NCBI GenBank assembly: GCA_963797005.1
Contig: CAWCOF010000018.1
Location: 1-64,000, forward strand
Direction of reading: 5' to 3'
DNA length: 64,000 nucleotides
Source: AWTP1-13 sp963797005
GTDB taxonomy: Bacteria; Pseudomonadota; Alphaproteobacteria; Rhizobiales; Hyphomicrobiaceae
Part shown: positions 17,200 through 26,931 of the stretch, in pieces
Layout of the letters: each line of letters begins with the position of its first letter
Position numbering within the stretch: the stretch's first letter is position 1
The notes under the pieces: generated by a model
What the model saw: the letters and a program-made list of their open reading frames with translations, nothing else
Database searches by the model: none
What the model was told of the DNA's origin: nothing
Position numbers and translations under genes: made by a program

Positions 17200-18408
17200 A
17201 TGTCGAACGCAAACCCTGCCGTCAGCATATTAATAACGACATTCAACCGCTCCAGGCTGCTGCGCCGCGCGATTCAATCCGTGCTGGTGCAAACATTTGG
17301 CGATTTCGAGGTCGTCATTATCGACGACTGCTCGCCAGATGATACAGCTGATGTCGTAGCTTCCGTGAAGGACCCCCGTATTCGCTATTTCCGCAACGAA
17401 AGAAATGTCGGATCAGTCCACGGTGATCGCGCCCATGTGCGGCGCTTTCTCAACGAACTCATGCGAGGGAAGTATTTTGCATACCTCTGTGATGACGATT
17501 ATTGGTTGCCGCCAACGCTGCTGGATCGCCAAGTAGCTCTGTTGCGGGATAATCCCGGCTTGGCATTTGTTTTTGGCAATCAGCTCTCGTACAATCTCAC
17601 CACCACTGAGTCCTACTATGAAGGGTCACTAGACGCCCCCATCACACTGACGTGGGATAAAATCGAGCGGTTCTTCGATTTGAAGACACGTCAATGCAAA
17701 TCTCCGCATATGAATTACTTCAAGGATCTCTATCCCAAGCGCGTAATGACTTCAGACGAGTACCTGACGCGCTTCTCCGAAGAGCCAACCACCCTCAATC
17801 GCGCCGACGGCGGGACGCTTTTCTCAAAGCAGCACTTCATAGAGGCGGGGGCCATGAGGGCAGCCGTCGGCTCACAATGGCAGGCAGGCTTCGAATTCAA
17901 GATGGGGCCCGCCAGCGTAGGCGGGGTCGCCTTTCTCGACGAACCCGCGCTGGTCACGGAAATCCGCCCCCACAATGCGAGCTTCCGGCGCACGCAGGTA
18001 GAGCACTATCTCGACTCGGTCAGGAGCATCGAGCTGGCCCTCGCTGTGCCCATCGCGGAGGCCGGCGCGGCCAGAAGGCGCTTCCTTCATCATATCAAGG
18101 CGCAAACGATCCGGCGTTTGTCCCATGCCTACCTGCTCAACACGACGACCATACGCACTACGGGACAATTGGGCATGTGTGGAGCGGAGAACATCGCGCA
18201 CGCCGTCTCGTTCCGCCAAGTCATCCCCGTCTACGCGCATCAAGGGGTCCAGCCGACGGCGAAATGCGCTCGGCTGCTATTCCAAGCGGAATTCACACCC
18301 AGAAGTAGCGCATCGGCAGCGGCCCTTCTGCGGCGCGCGGCACAGCGGTTGCAGCCTGCAATGGCTGCCGTCCTGGCGAAAGGCAAGAGGGCCCATCATG
18401 GAAGGTAA
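17200..18408 (+). CDS. Family 2 glycosyltransferase
   Basis: The protein has 402 residues with a GT-A domain at the N-terminus: SILITTFNRSRLLRRAIQSVLVQ at about 9-31, the nucleotide-binding IIDDCSPDD at about 40-48 and the metal-binding LCDDDYW at about 95-101. The centre has an aromatic insertion (YFKDLYPKRVMTSDEYLTRF) and the C-terminus is helical and basic. The first 200 codons are less GC-rich than the flanking genes. It is first in a plus-strand operon with an O-methyltransferase (11-base overlap), the 973-residue fusion protein and another GT2. Donor and linkage are unknown. Confidence 0.85.
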   Translation: MSNANPAVSILITTFNRSRLLRRAIQSVLVQTFGDFEVVIIDDCSPDDTADVVASVKDPRIRYFRNERNVGSVHGDRAHVRRFLNELMRGKYFAYLCDDDYWLPPTLLDRQVALLRDNPGLAFVFGNQLSYNLTTTESYYEGSLDAPITLTWDKIERFFDLKTRQCKSPHMNYFKDLYPKRVMTSDEYLTRFSEEPTTLNRADGGTLFSKQHFIEAGAMRAAVGSQWQAGFEFKMGPASVGGVAFLDEPALVTEIRPHNASFRRTQVEHYLDSVRSIELALAVPIAEAGAARRRFLHHIKAQTIRRLSHAYLLNTTTIRTTGQLGMCGAENIAHAVSFRQVIPVYAHQGVQPTAKCARLLFQAEFTPRSSASAAALLRRAAQRLQPAMAAVLAKGKRAHHGR

Positions 18409-19105
18409 GAAGCACAGCGACCTGTTTCTCCCAAGCCAGGAATTCGCGCGCTATCTCTATCACGATGCGCCGCCCTACGATCTGGCGCTCTACGACCTGG
18501 TATCGGGTCACGCCAGCCGGTTTCGTGCCAACGGCTTCAAGCTGACGACCTCCCCGAAGGTCGGGTTCGAGGAGATGTCGAGCCCGGCCTTTCTCCTCTC
18601 CTTCCTCAACGCCGTGGCGAAGATGATAGGGGCGCGAACGATACTCGAGATTGGCACCTTCATCGGCCACTCCACCATGCACCTCGCGCGCATGGTGGGC
18701 GAGGGAGGCCATGTGACCACGCTGGAGGTCTTCAGCGAATTTGCCGAGATTGCGCGGCGCAACTTTGCCGACAACGGCTTCGGCGACCGCATCACGTTGA
18801 TCGAGGGGGACGCCGGCGCTTCGCTGCTCGAGCTGCCGAAGCGTTCGTTCGACCTGGTATTCATCGATGGCAGCAAGCAAAGCTATCTCGACTACGCGCG
18901 CCGGGCCGAAGAGCTCATCACCGACAAAGGCGTCATCATCGTCGACGACGTGTTCTTCCACGGCGACGCCCTGAACGCATCGCCGTCGACCGACAAAGGC
19001 TTGGGCTGCAAGCGTCTCCTCGCGCATTACCAGGACCGAAGCGACTTCGACCACCTGTTGATCCCGCTGCGCAACGGGATGCTCCTGCTGATGAAGCGTG
19101 GCTAG
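18398..19105 (+). CDS. Class I SAM-dependent O-methyltransferase
   Basis: The protein has 235 residues. The start at 18398 overlaps the GT2 gene by 11 bases. Its fold matches the caffeoyl-CoA/catechol O-methyltransferase type (Methyltransf_3/24). The SAM-binding loop is TILEIGTFIGHSTMHLAR at about residues 78-95, the ribose-binding acid is in TTLEVFSEF, and the VFIDGSKQSYLDY segment at about 154-166 carries the metal/active-site Asp. A second acidic block VIIVDDVFFHG follows. It probably methylates a hydroxyl on a sugar or glycan-linked group, judging by its operon of glycosyltransferases. Confidence 0.8.
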   Translation: MEGKKHSDLFLPSQEFARYLYHDAPPYDLALYDLVSGHASRFRANGFKLTTSPKVGFEEMSSPAFLLSFLNAVAKMIGARTILEIGTFIGHSTMHLARMVGEGGHVTTLEVFSEFAEIARRNFADNGFGDRITLIEGDAGASLLELPKRSFDLVFIDGSKQSYLDYARRAEELITDKGVIIVDDVFFHGDALNASPSTDKGLGCKRLLAHYQDRSDFDHLLIPLRNGMLLLMKRG

Positions 19106-19117
19106 CACGGCCCCGGC

Positions 19118-22039
19118 ATGAAGATCCTCATTGCCAATGCGTTGTGGGGAGCGGGCTACTGCTCGACCTTCACCAAGTACTCCCTTGCAACGCTGCTGTC
19201 GCCGGCGAATATCCCGAAGCTTGCCGAACGCTGCGAGCTCACCTTCCATATCGTCACGACGCGGCGCGATCGCCGGCGTCTGCTGCGCGACCCGGCCATC
19301 GCCGAGGCCGGACGGTATGGCGCCGTCGAATGGGAGATGATCGAGGATTTCTTTCCTCACACTCCTCCGGTCGGGCCGGGCGGAGAGAAGTACCCCTTTC
19401 TGAGCGCCCTTCAAAACATAGCGATCAGGCGTTCGATCGACCATGACGCCATCGTCTTCAACTATGCCGATTTCATCTGGGCGGATGGGAGCCTCACCCA
19501 TGCCGTGGACATGCTCACGGAGGGCGGGGAGCGGCGCGATGCGGTGTTCGCCTTCTGCCTGCCCGTCGACCGCGATTTGGGCACTCGTGCCCTCGAGCAG
19601 CATCGACGATCCGGCACGCCCGACGTGATAGACTTGGCGCCGCGCGACGGAGCCAAGATCGCCGCCGAATGCATCCATCGCGAGGCAAAGATACGCTTCT
19701 GGGAGGAGGCGCCGAGGTTCACCAACCTTCCCTCCTACCTGATCTGGCGGGTCGGCGATCAGGGCCTCCTCCTGCGCTCCTATCACCAGTCGATCCTGGC
19801 CATGCGCGTGCGGCGGGACGATCCCCAATATCTGCAAGGGATATTGCGGGGCAGCCTAGACGCTTCGTTCGGAGCGCAGCTCGCGCAGAGACCTTCTCTT
19901 GCGTTCGCGACGGACACGGACAGTGTGCTGGTCTTCTCCCTCTATCACACACCTATCGACTCCCGCGTGCCGCCGGGCGTCACCCGCGAGATGTCGCTGC
20001 GCAGCCTGCTGACCGGCGATGTCGCGCTTGAACAGCGGCCGTTTGCCGAGCGTCCGATGTTCCTGAGGCTCCGCGACGGCGACGAGGCACTTTGGAGGGA
20101 GGTCGCCGCGAAGTCCTGGCAGGTGCTGCAACAGGCGCAGGATGAGACACCATTCGACCAGACCATCTATGACAAGAACCTCGAGACGCACGGCGTCGTG
20201 CCGAAGATTGAGCGCATGGGTTTCCTGTGGCGGCGCGTTCTCCCGCCGCTCCACCGACTGGTTCATCCCTTCGTCAGCAGGATCCGGAAGCCGGGCGGCC
20301 TGATCGGGCGGATCATCGACTGCGTGCGCGAGCCTGCTCTGCTGCGTGCCTCCCTGCAAAGAAGATACCCGTACCTGTACCGCGCTTTCTTCCTCCTCGG
20401 GCACCCTCGTCAGCTCGGCGAGGCGCTGCATCGAAGACTGGAGCGCAAGAGGATCATTTTTCGTGACCAGGCTGGCTCCCTGCTGAAATCCACGCGCGAG
20501 AGCTTCCTGCAATCGTTCGGCCTGCGCCGCGGGTCGTTCGTTACCCCGCAAGTCTGGGTCGCCCGCGCCGATGCCAGCCGTTACTATCGGGCGTTGGCCG
20601 TAGAAAACCGCGTGGCCGAGATGACAGACGCGGCACATTTGCTGTCCGCACTGCGCGACGCCGAAGCGCTGCTGCGCGAGACCATCAAGTCGACGCCGGT
20701 CTGGATCCAGCCCGTGCGGGCACTCGCAAGAAACCTCTGGTTCCAGGGTCGCTTCCGCGAGGCAAAGCAGGCATTCGCTGCGGCTGAGCAGCTGCGCGAC
20801 GCCGCGGCGTGGGTGGCCCGCTGGCCCATCGATTCATGCGTGTTCCTGCCGCGCAATTGCACCGAGAGCATCGGCCTGATGGGCCATCTGGATGCCTTCG
20901 CGAAATACAAAATCCTGACAGCGGACCCGCGTCCCTACTACCTGCTGGCGCCACCGCACCAAGTCGTCAACAGCGCCTTTCTCGACTACTGGAAAGACCA
21001 CATATCAGTCGTTTCGGACTTCCATGAAATCAACAAGCTCCTAAATCAGGAAGCGGTCTACGGAGTCAATTGGAACTGGGTCATGCCCAGGGGCGGCGCC
21101 GTAGAGTTCGTGCATGCGGGCATGGCAGCAATACACAGCGCGTGGGAGGTCGCCGGTCGCGGTCCCCTGCTGCGCTTGCGCACCGACCACGCGGCCGCCC
21201 TGTCCAAGGCGCGCCGTGAGTGGGGCATGGCAGACTCGGACCGCTTCGTCTGCCTGCACGTCCGCTCCGCGGGCTTCTACGGCGAGAGCCGCGAAAAGGC
21301 ACAGCTTTTCCGCAATACGAGCATCGACGACTACTATCCGCTGGTCCGCGCGCTCACCGACATGGGCCTCTGGGTCGTCCGCATGGGCGACCGGTCGATG
21401 CCGCCGCTCGACCTCGGCCAATGCGGGACGCCGCGGCGTGTCGTCGACTACGCGAGCTCGCCGCAAAAATGTGGCGAGCTCGATGTGGCGCTTTGCGCGA
21501 CATGCGAGCTGTTCGTCTCGTCCCCATCGGGCCTGCACACGGTGGCGCACGCATTCGGCCGGCCCGTATGCGAGGTCAACTACCCGATCTACAACGGCTT
21601 CCCCTGGCATCCCGGCGACGTATTCATCCCTCAGCTCTACTTTTCCAAAGCCGAGGGCCGCCCGCTCGCGCTGCAGGAGATACTCGGCTCCGACCTGGTT
21701 CACTGTGACCACCAGTTTCTCCTCGAGCGCGCCGGCATCTCGCTCATCCCCAACGAGCCGGACGACATCGTCGAGACCGTGATGGAGGCCCTGGCCCCGC
21801 GGTCCTACCGCGTGCGCCAACCCGCCGTTGCGGATCGCGTTTGCGCGACCTTCGATGAGCTCAACCGGCGCCACGACGTCGGCGTCTCCGGGCAATTGGG
21901 CCGCTACTTCGCCATGAAGTATGCGGGCTATCTTCTGCCCGCCCCGCACCTCTCGGCAAACGACGACCCAGGACCGCAACCAGATGACAAGCCAGGAACG
22001 CGCGCCGACCAGCGCCCGGTTGCCCAAGCGCAAGCTTGA
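19118..22039 (+). CDS. Two-domain protein: unknown glycan-locus domain fused to a TIGR04372-type glycosyltransferase
   Basis: The protein has 973 residues. Residues 1 to about 420 (MKILIANALWGAGYCSTFTKYSL; HIVTTRRDRRRL; KYPFLSALQNIAIRRSIDHD; IVFNYADFIWADGSL) match the 433-residue protein at 37639-38940 along most of its length. That block looks like a GT-A-like fold; no catalytic motif is sure. A helical TPR-like linker at about 490-570 (AEQLRDAAAWVARWPID) leads to a C-terminal region from about 600 to 950 (HEINKLLNQEAVYG, FVCLHVRSAGFYGES, VVRMGDRSMPPLD, FVSSPSGLHTVAHAFGRPV) that matches the TIGR04372 glycosyltransferase family. It overlaps the next GT2 by 56 bases. The fusion suggests two sequential transfers in one polypeptide. 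Confidence 0.7.
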   Translation: MKILIANALWGAGYCSTFTKYSLATLLSPANIPKLAERCELTFHIVTTRRDRRRLLRDPAIAEAGRYGAVEWEMIEDFFPHTPPVGPGGEKYPFLSALQNIAIRRSIDHDAIVFNYADFIWADGSLTHAVDMLTEGGERRDAVFAFCLPVDRDLGTRALEQHRRSGTPDVIDLAPRDGAKIAAECIHREAKIRFWEEAPRFTNLPSYLIWRVGDQGLLLRSYHQSILAMRVRRDDPQYLQGILRGSLDASFGAQLAQRPSLAFATDTDSVLVFSLYHTPIDSRVPPGVTREMSLRSLLTGDVALEQRPFAERPMFLRLRDGDEALWREVAAKSWQVLQQAQDETPFDQTIYDKNLETHGVVPKIERMGFLWRRVLPPLHRLVHPFVSRIRKPGGLIGRIIDCVREPALLRASLQRRYPYLYRAFFLLGHPRQLGEALHRRLERKRIIFRDQAGSLLKSTRESFLQSFGLRRGSFVTPQVWVARADASRYYRALAVENRVAEMTDAAHLLSALRDAEALLRETIKSTPVWIQPVRALARNLWFQGRFREAKQAFAAAEQLRDAAAWVARWPIDSCVFLPRNCTESIGLMGHLDAFAKYKILTADPRPYYLLAPPHQVVNSAFLDYWKDHISVVSDFHEINKLLNQEAVYGVNWNWVMPRGGAVEFVHAGMAAIHSAWEVAGRGPLLRLRTDHAAALSKARREWGMADSDRFVCLHVRSAGFYGESREKAQLFRNTSIDDYYPLVRALTDMGLWVVRMGDRSMPPLDLGQCGTPRRVVDYASSPQKCGELDVALCATCELFVSSPSGLHTVAHAFGRPVCEVNYPIYNGFPWHPGDVFIPQLYFSKAEGRPLALQEILGSDLVHCDHQFLLERAGISLIPNEPDDIVETVMEALAPRSYRVRQPAVADRVCATFDELNRRHDVGVSGQLGRYFAMKYAGYLLPAPHLSANDDPGPQPDDKPGTRADQRPVAQAQA

Positions 22040-23081
22040 CATTCTCATCCCCTGCTTCAACCGGCCGCGGTATCTCCACCGCATCCTCGAGACCGGGCTC
22101 GCGCTTGCCATCCCCGGCGCGTATTTTGTCGTCTTCGATGATGCCTCCGATGCGCCTGAGGATGTGCCGGGTCTCGGCATGGCAACGACGGAAGCGGTCT
22201 GCCGCAGCTTCGGCGACGACCACGTCATCCATATCCGCAACCCGACCAACATGGGCGTGGCGAAGTCGCTTACCCGCTACTATGCGGAGTTTTGCGATGC
22301 GGAATACACCTCGCTGCTCAACCCCAAGGACGAATTCATCAATGCCGCCCCAATCGTCGGCGCACTCGCCAAGCTCGATGACGACCCGCGGCTGAGCTTC
22401 GTCGTCTATCCCTTGCGGCAGGTCGACCGCTCCGAAGCCGACCGGCCGCTTCTCTTCCAATACAGCCGGATGAGCGGGCGCGAATTCGTGGCCGCCCATG
22501 TCAGGGACCCGATGCTGCAGCATTGCAGCGGCTATGCCATCCTGCGCGTCGAAGCGCTGCGAAGATGCGGCATCCCGCGCGATCTTGATCTCAGGGCCCA
22601 CGGTTTGGAGGACGCTTCAGGCATCGACCACGAGATGATTTTCAATCTCGCCACCACGGGTGACGTCGAGTTCGAACGCGAAGCGCCCGTCAGGCGCACG
22701 ATCGTGGACGGCTATACCGAGCGCTTCCCATTGACCTTCGCCTACAGCCAATACCAGTACGCGAGGCGGCTGGCAGCCGAGCTTGAGCCGCGGGGGTTCT
22801 TGTCGGCCGAGACACGGCGCCTTTATCTAGGGCTCTGGCATCTGATCATCGCGCGCGGGCTTGTCGTGGCATACCGCCCCGTACACGGCAGCGAGCAGGA
22901 GCGAGGCGTGGGGCGCATCCGGCCGCACCTGCCGATGCCGATACTGCTCTATTTGCCGATGGAGGCCAGGCGCTTCGGCGTCTGGCCGCGGCGAGAGACC
23001 ATTACCACCTACCTCTGGGGGGCAGGCCTCCTGTTGGTGGACTGGTGCAAGAAGATGTGCGGGCTCGCGCATATCGTCTGA
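21984..23081 (+). CDS. Family 2 glycosyltransferase
   Basis: The protein has 365 residues from the ATG at 21984, inside the 3' end of the fusion gene. The GT-A signature is LDILIPCFNRPRYLHRILE at about 18-36, then VVFDDASDAP at about 48-57. The position of the metal-binding DXD is taken by LLNPKDEFIN at about 109-118, a weak match, so catalysis may use different residues. A later EDASGIDHEMIFNLA segment is the usual acceptor-side acidic block. The C-terminal 60 residues hold a hydrophobic stretch (TYLWGAGLLLVDWCKKM). It ends the plus-strand operon, and 23082-23163 is a short convergent gap. Confidence 0.75.
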   Translation: MTSQERAPTSARLPKRKLDILIPCFNRPRYLHRILETGLALAIPGAYFVVFDDASDAPEDVPGLGMATTEAVCRSFGDDHVIHIRNPTNMGVAKSLTRYYAEFCDAEYTSLLNPKDEFINAAPIVGALAKLDDDPRLSFVVYPLRQVDRSEADRPLLFQYSRMSGREFVAAHVRDPMLQHCSGYAILRVEALRRCGIPRDLDLRAHGLEDASGIDHEMIFNLATTGDVEFEREAPVRRTIVDGYTERFPLTFAYSQYQYARRLAAELEPRGFLSAETRRLYLGLWHLIIARGLVVAYRPVHGSEQERGVGRIRPHLPMPILLYLPMEARRFGVWPRRETITTYLWGAGLLLVDWCKKMCGLAHIV

Positions 23082-23163
23082 TGCTCGGCACGGTCGAGCG
23101 CGATCGCGTCGGCTGGCGCCCGCGCTTCAGGGGATGCGTTGCGTCAGCTGCGCCATGAATCTG

Positions 23164-24234
23164 TCATTGGCAGCTTTGCGACCGCCCGATCACGCGATCC
23201 CAGAACCGGCGCGGGGGCGCCGGCCGTTCCGGGTCCTTCGCGCGTTCGGCCGCGCGCGCGTAGGCTTCGAGGCGCTCCGCGAAGAATGGACGAATGACTC
23301 GCATCCCGGTAGCGCACATCGTCCGTCGACAAGCACGGCATTGGGCGCCATCAGGCGCATGTAGCGCTCGGGCTCCAGAGCGCTGGCGCAGAAGGCGGGA
23401 ATGCTTCTCATAGAAGGGCGCATGGTGGACCTTCACGTGCGATCTCAAGATCCGCCGCCGCGCGTGCCGGCCGCCGGCATCGGCGCGCGCGGGATTGGGC
23501 GTGAGGTCTGGATTGTCGAACGGCACGCTGTGCAGCGCGAGCGGCCCGTCCTGGAATACGAGGAGACGGTTCGCTTTGTAGTCGGCAACCTTGTCGGAGT
23601 AGACCCGGTCCGGTTTCTCTGGATCCTTCCAGTGGAAGGTCTCCATCGCGACCTCGGCGCGCCAATCCAGATCGCCCGTCAGATAGGACGTCTGCGCCTC
23701 TCCCGGCTCCCCTCTGGGCAACAGGCGATGCAGCGCCGTGCCCTGACTGTAGGCGTCATCCGGATCGACATAGAGCAGCATCGTGAACGCCCAGTGCGGG
23801 CAATGATAGAAATGCGTGTGCATCCAGTGACCCGGATAGGTGGGGTCGGCCTGCATCAGGGTCAGCGGCATGTCGAGCGACAAGTGCCGGTAGTAAAGGT
23901 CGCCGAAGACCTCGATAGCAGGCCCCGCAAACGCCTCCGCTGCCGCAGACACAATCGCAGGCCAGAGCGTCTCGTTGAAGGCCCGCCAGAAGCGAAGCCG
24001 GGGCTCGGCTATGCGTCCGTAGTCGCGCCGATAGAGCTGCAGGATGTGATTGCCCGGCACCTCGGCGAAGAAGCCTTCCGCGTACTCCGGCCAATTCTCA
24101 TTGATCTGGGCGACAAGCCCATCGGGGAGAATGTCATCCACGACGAGGTGAGGCACGGCGAACGCGCGCAAAGGCGCCGCGGCCGCCGCCTCTTGGACCT
24201 TCGCGGCCTGTCGGACGAATGAGAGCTCGGTCAT
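23164..24234 (-). CDS. 2OG-Fe(II) oxygenase-like protein with a compensated frameshift
   Basis: The protein has 356 residues. The core HWMHTHFYHCPHWAFTMLLYVDPDD at about 136-160 followed by GTALHRL resembles the family pattern HTDHPxKxxSLLLYLPxDD..GTS of double-stranded beta-helix oxygenases. The Asp of the HxD metal triad is His here (HTH). A distal His occurs in QDGPLALHSV and a basic strand RRRILRSHVKV follows. Between about 23385 and 23310 the frame is shifted and then restored: the plausible text EPERYMRLMAPNAVLV is in another frame. So the annotated C-terminus contains a scrambled stretch from two opposite indels. It is the last gene of the long minus-strand operon. Confidence 0.45.
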   Translation of the reverse strand: MTELSFVRQAAKVQEAAAAAPLRAFAVPHLVVDDILPDGLVAQINENWPEYAEGFFAEVPGNHILQLYRRDYGRIAEPRLRFWRAFNETLWPAIVSAAAEAFAGPAIEVFGDLYYRHLSLDMPLTLMQADPTYPGHWMHTHFYHCPHWAFTMLLYVDPDDAYSQGTALHRLLPRGEPGEAQTSYLTGDLDWRAEVAMETFHWKDPEKPDRVYSDKVADYKANRLLVFQDGPLALHSVPFDNPDLTPNPARADAGGRHARRRILRSHVKVHHAPFYEKHSRLLRQRSGARALHAPDGAQCRACRRTMCATGMRVIRPFFAERLEAYARAAERAKDPERPAPPRRFWDRVIGRSQSCQ

Positions 24235-24306
24235 GGACTTCCCTCGCGCCTGATTTGGTCTCGCTTGCAGCTCATCCCACCGTGATCGGGCTATCGAGCG
24301 CGCCGC

Positions 24307-25860
24307 TCACAACAGCTCCCTGACGCTCGAGAGGTTCATGAAGAACCCTCTCTCGCGGTTCCCGGGAAAACTTGTTCCGCCATCCGCATCAAGGGTGCTT
24401 GCGGCGACAATCGCCGAAGCTCTCGATGCCGGAAGACCGACGGCAAGCTCGCAGCCAAAGAAGCCATTGCGATAGTGGAACTGCGCGTCGAGGATCTCGA
24501 TTTTCTCTTCGGCAAATGTGTTTGCTATTCGGGCCCGGTTGCCGATGTTGAAGTCCGCATACGCCAACGTGGTACGATCGTTGTCGCGCACGGAAAGCCG
24601 GATCGTCTCGAGCCCGTAGGGGCGCACGAAGACCGAGAAATTGAATCGAGACAGGTTCAGCGCCGCCGTCTTCTCCAAGCAGTGCTCCCCGACTTCGGGC
24701 GTCTCACCCAACAGCCGCAGCGGGTTGTCCTCGTTGAGTTGGGCGCGCTCTACCTCCAGGCCGCGCTTGACCCAGGATTCATCATCCACATTTGACTCGC
24801 CGAGCAGATTGACGGTCCCGCGCCTCAGCGCCGCCTGCCCGTCCCGCAGCCTGCCACGAAGCACTGCCGGCCTGAGCACAGGGTGCTCGCGGGTGGCGTA
24901 GTGCTCCCAGAAGCCGGGGTTCTCCTTCGCGAACCAGCGATCCAGATCGATGTTGCCGAGCTTCTCCAGGACCAGCATCGACCCCCAGCTCTCGACGACG
25001 CGGGCAACATTCCGTTCGGCCAGAAGCTCCTCGCACGCCTGCTTCACGGGCTCGACATATGTGATGGGATTGTCGGCGGCATCGTGAAACACGGCCAGAG
25101 CGGGCCGGCCGTCGCAGGGCTTGAGCGTGTTCCAGAACGCTGCAATGTCGTGGCAGACGCCCTCATAGGAATGATCCGCGTCGATGAACACCATGCCGAA
25201 CTCGGTCTCTGCGATCGGCTCGCGTGAGGACTGCCGGTAGAGCTTGAGCCGCGACGCGACGTCGGGGCGCTCAAAAACCTGCTCCGCGATGAAGGCATGG
25301 AAGGGGGCCCGGTCGATGCTCACCACCGGACGGGAGCCCGATGCGCCGAGTAGCACAAGCGTACTGCCGCCGGCCGCCCGGCCGACCTCGAGAATCGGGC
25401 CGCCCGACATTTTCACCGCCTGCCAAAGCAGGGAGCCCTCGTCGATGCGTTGATGAATGACACGGTGATTGTTGAGGCTTGCGGCGAACAGCCAGGAGGA
25501 CAACTGCGCGAAGTCGGCTTCCCCGAACTTTGCGATGCGATCGACGCTCCGCCGCATCTTGTCGTGGGCGTTGTAGTCCTCGGTCGTCGCGTAGAAGACC
25601 TGGCGATCCTGGTGCCCGCGCAATTCCTCGCGCAGCCGCCGGCACTCTTCTGCGAGATCAGCGTCTTGTCCTGCGCCCGCCCCGGCGAATGTGGCGATTC
25701 CTGACGGCCTCGCGCCATTGGAGGCCACACGCAGCCGCGCGTTCTCCGCCAGCAGACGGGTGACGCTGGCCTTCCTGTGCAACGAAAGGCCACCGAGGCC
25801 GAGGAAATTCTGGACCGTCTCCTTGAGCAAATCCCACTCCTGATCATTCAGCTGCATCAT
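24307..25860 (-). CDS. Class I SAM-dependent methyltransferase with a C-terminal beta domain
   Basis: The protein has 517 residues. A short coiled N-terminal part (LLAENARLRVAS; AEECRRLREELRGHQDR) leads to a Rossmann methyltransferase of the Methyltransf_24/cephalosporin-hydroxylase-like type: GGPILEVGRAAGGSTLVLLGA at about 152-172, VVSIDRAPF near 178, FGMVFIDADHSYEGVCHD at about 219-236. The last 170 residues are a separate beta-rich domain (NFSVFVRPYGLETIRLSVRDND; YADFNIGNRARI; IEILDAQFHYRNGFFGCELAV) that looks like a carbohydrate-binding sandwich. It is in the minus-strand sugar operon, 72 bases upstream of the oxygenase-like gene. A methyl transfer to a sugar or lipid-linked glycan is likely. 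Confidence 0.65.
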   Translation of the reverse strand: MMQLNDQEWDLLKETVQNFLGLGGLSLHRKASVTRLLAENARLRVASNGARPSGIATFAGAGAGQDADLAEECRRLREELRGHQDRQVFYATTEDYNAHDKMRRSVDRIAKFGEADFAQLSSWLFAASLNNHRVIHQRIDEGSLLWQAVKMSGGPILEVGRAAGGSTLVLLGASGSRPVVSIDRAPFHAFIAEQVFERPDVASRLKLYRQSSREPIAETEFGMVFIDADHSYEGVCHDIAAFWNTLKPCDGRPALAVFHDAADNPITYVEPVKQACEELLAERNVARVVESWGSMLVLEKLGNIDLDRWFAKENPGFWEHYATREHPVLRPAVLRGRLRDGQAALRRGTVNLLGESNVDDESWVKRGLEVERAQLNEDNPLRLLGETPEVGEHCLEKTAALNLSRFNFSVFVRPYGLETIRLSVRDNDRTTLAYADFNIGNRARIANTFAEEKIEILDAQFHYRNGFFGCELAVGLPASRASAIVAASTLDADGGTSFPGNRERGFFMNLSSVRELL

Positions 25861-26049
25861 TCAGCTGCGATGGGCCATTCATCAGTGTAGCCACCGCGCC
25901 AAACGGCGGGACGGCAATTGCGATAGTCTCCACGCGTTATTGCCACAAAAACCAAGTTGGCTAATGTGGCTCTCACAAGAGAGCTGCGACTTCCGATATC
26001 AGGCCTTCACCACAAATTGCGCCGCTCTCGATTTCCATCCAGGAACAGC

Positions 26050-26927
26050 TCACGCCGTCTCCTCGCGGTGTGCCTGAGCCAGCCCCTTATCGAGCGGTGT
26101 GAAGACAAAGTCGGGAAAGGCCTTGTGGATCGCCGTAACATCGAAGGCGCGATGGGTAACCGGGTTCTGCCTGGGCGTTCCCACGATCTCGACCGGTTTG
26201 GAGAATTCTCGCGTCACCAATTCCGCCAGCGCGGCGAAAGATATGGAGTGGCCGGTCGCCAGATTGAGGGTCCCGCTGCTGCGGCGCCTGATGACCTGCG
26301 TGATCAGGGCAAGCGCATCATCGATGCAGATGTGGTCTCGCGTTTCCTCGCCTGCGCCAAACAGCACGATGCGCCCATCCTTGCGGGCCATGCGCCGCAA
26401 GCGATTGGGGCCATAGGAGTTGTGGGTGTCGCCGGCGCCGTAGATCAGCGTCGGCCTCAGGATGCAACCGGCGTCTCGCCGCCCTGCTTGAATATGATCT
26501 CCCGTGCCAGGTGCATGGCGCCGTAAAGGTCGCTCGGCTCGGCGCAACTCGTCTCGTCGATGAGCGAGCTGCGGAACGGGTAGACGGCGTCCGAGCTCAC
26601 GTAGACGAGGTGTGCAACAGGGCGGCGCTCAAGCGCCGCGCGCACGGCGGCACCTACCTTCAAGTTCGCCAGGAAGGCCGGTGCGCCGCGGCCCTTGTCG
26701 GGCGTCAGCGCAGCCAGCACGACGACAGTGTCGCCAGGTTGCAATTCTCCAAGCAGTTTCTCCTCGGCGTCGTTCGCGGCAAGGTCGATTGCATCGCGGC
26801 CGATGGATCGCACAGTGATCCCCTCGGTTTCCAGACGTTCCGCGAGCCTCTTGCCGACGAACCCCCGTCCGCCGAGGATCACGACCCGGGCAGGCCTGAC
26901 CGGCGCAACCGCATTGTGCGTCAGCAT
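26050..26927 (-). pseudogene. NAD-dependent sugar epimerase/dehydratase, one frameshift
   Basis: This is an extended SDR. Residues from 26927 (MLTHNAVAPVRPARVVILGGRGFVG) run to KQGGETPVA, where the frame stops near 26457. The rest, ILRPTLIYGAGDTHNSYGPN to the stop at 26050, is in another frame. A missing base near 26464 explains this, giving the typical VAILRPTLIYG. Repaired length is about 292 residues. The glycine motif is GGRGFVG at 19-25 and YVSSDAVYP is the Ser/Thr block. The active-site YxxxK appears as YGAMH, so the lysine is His, which may alter or abolish the usual catalysis. It follows the dehydrogenase-like gene with only a few bases between. Confidence 0.6.
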
Positions 26928-26931
26928 GGGA

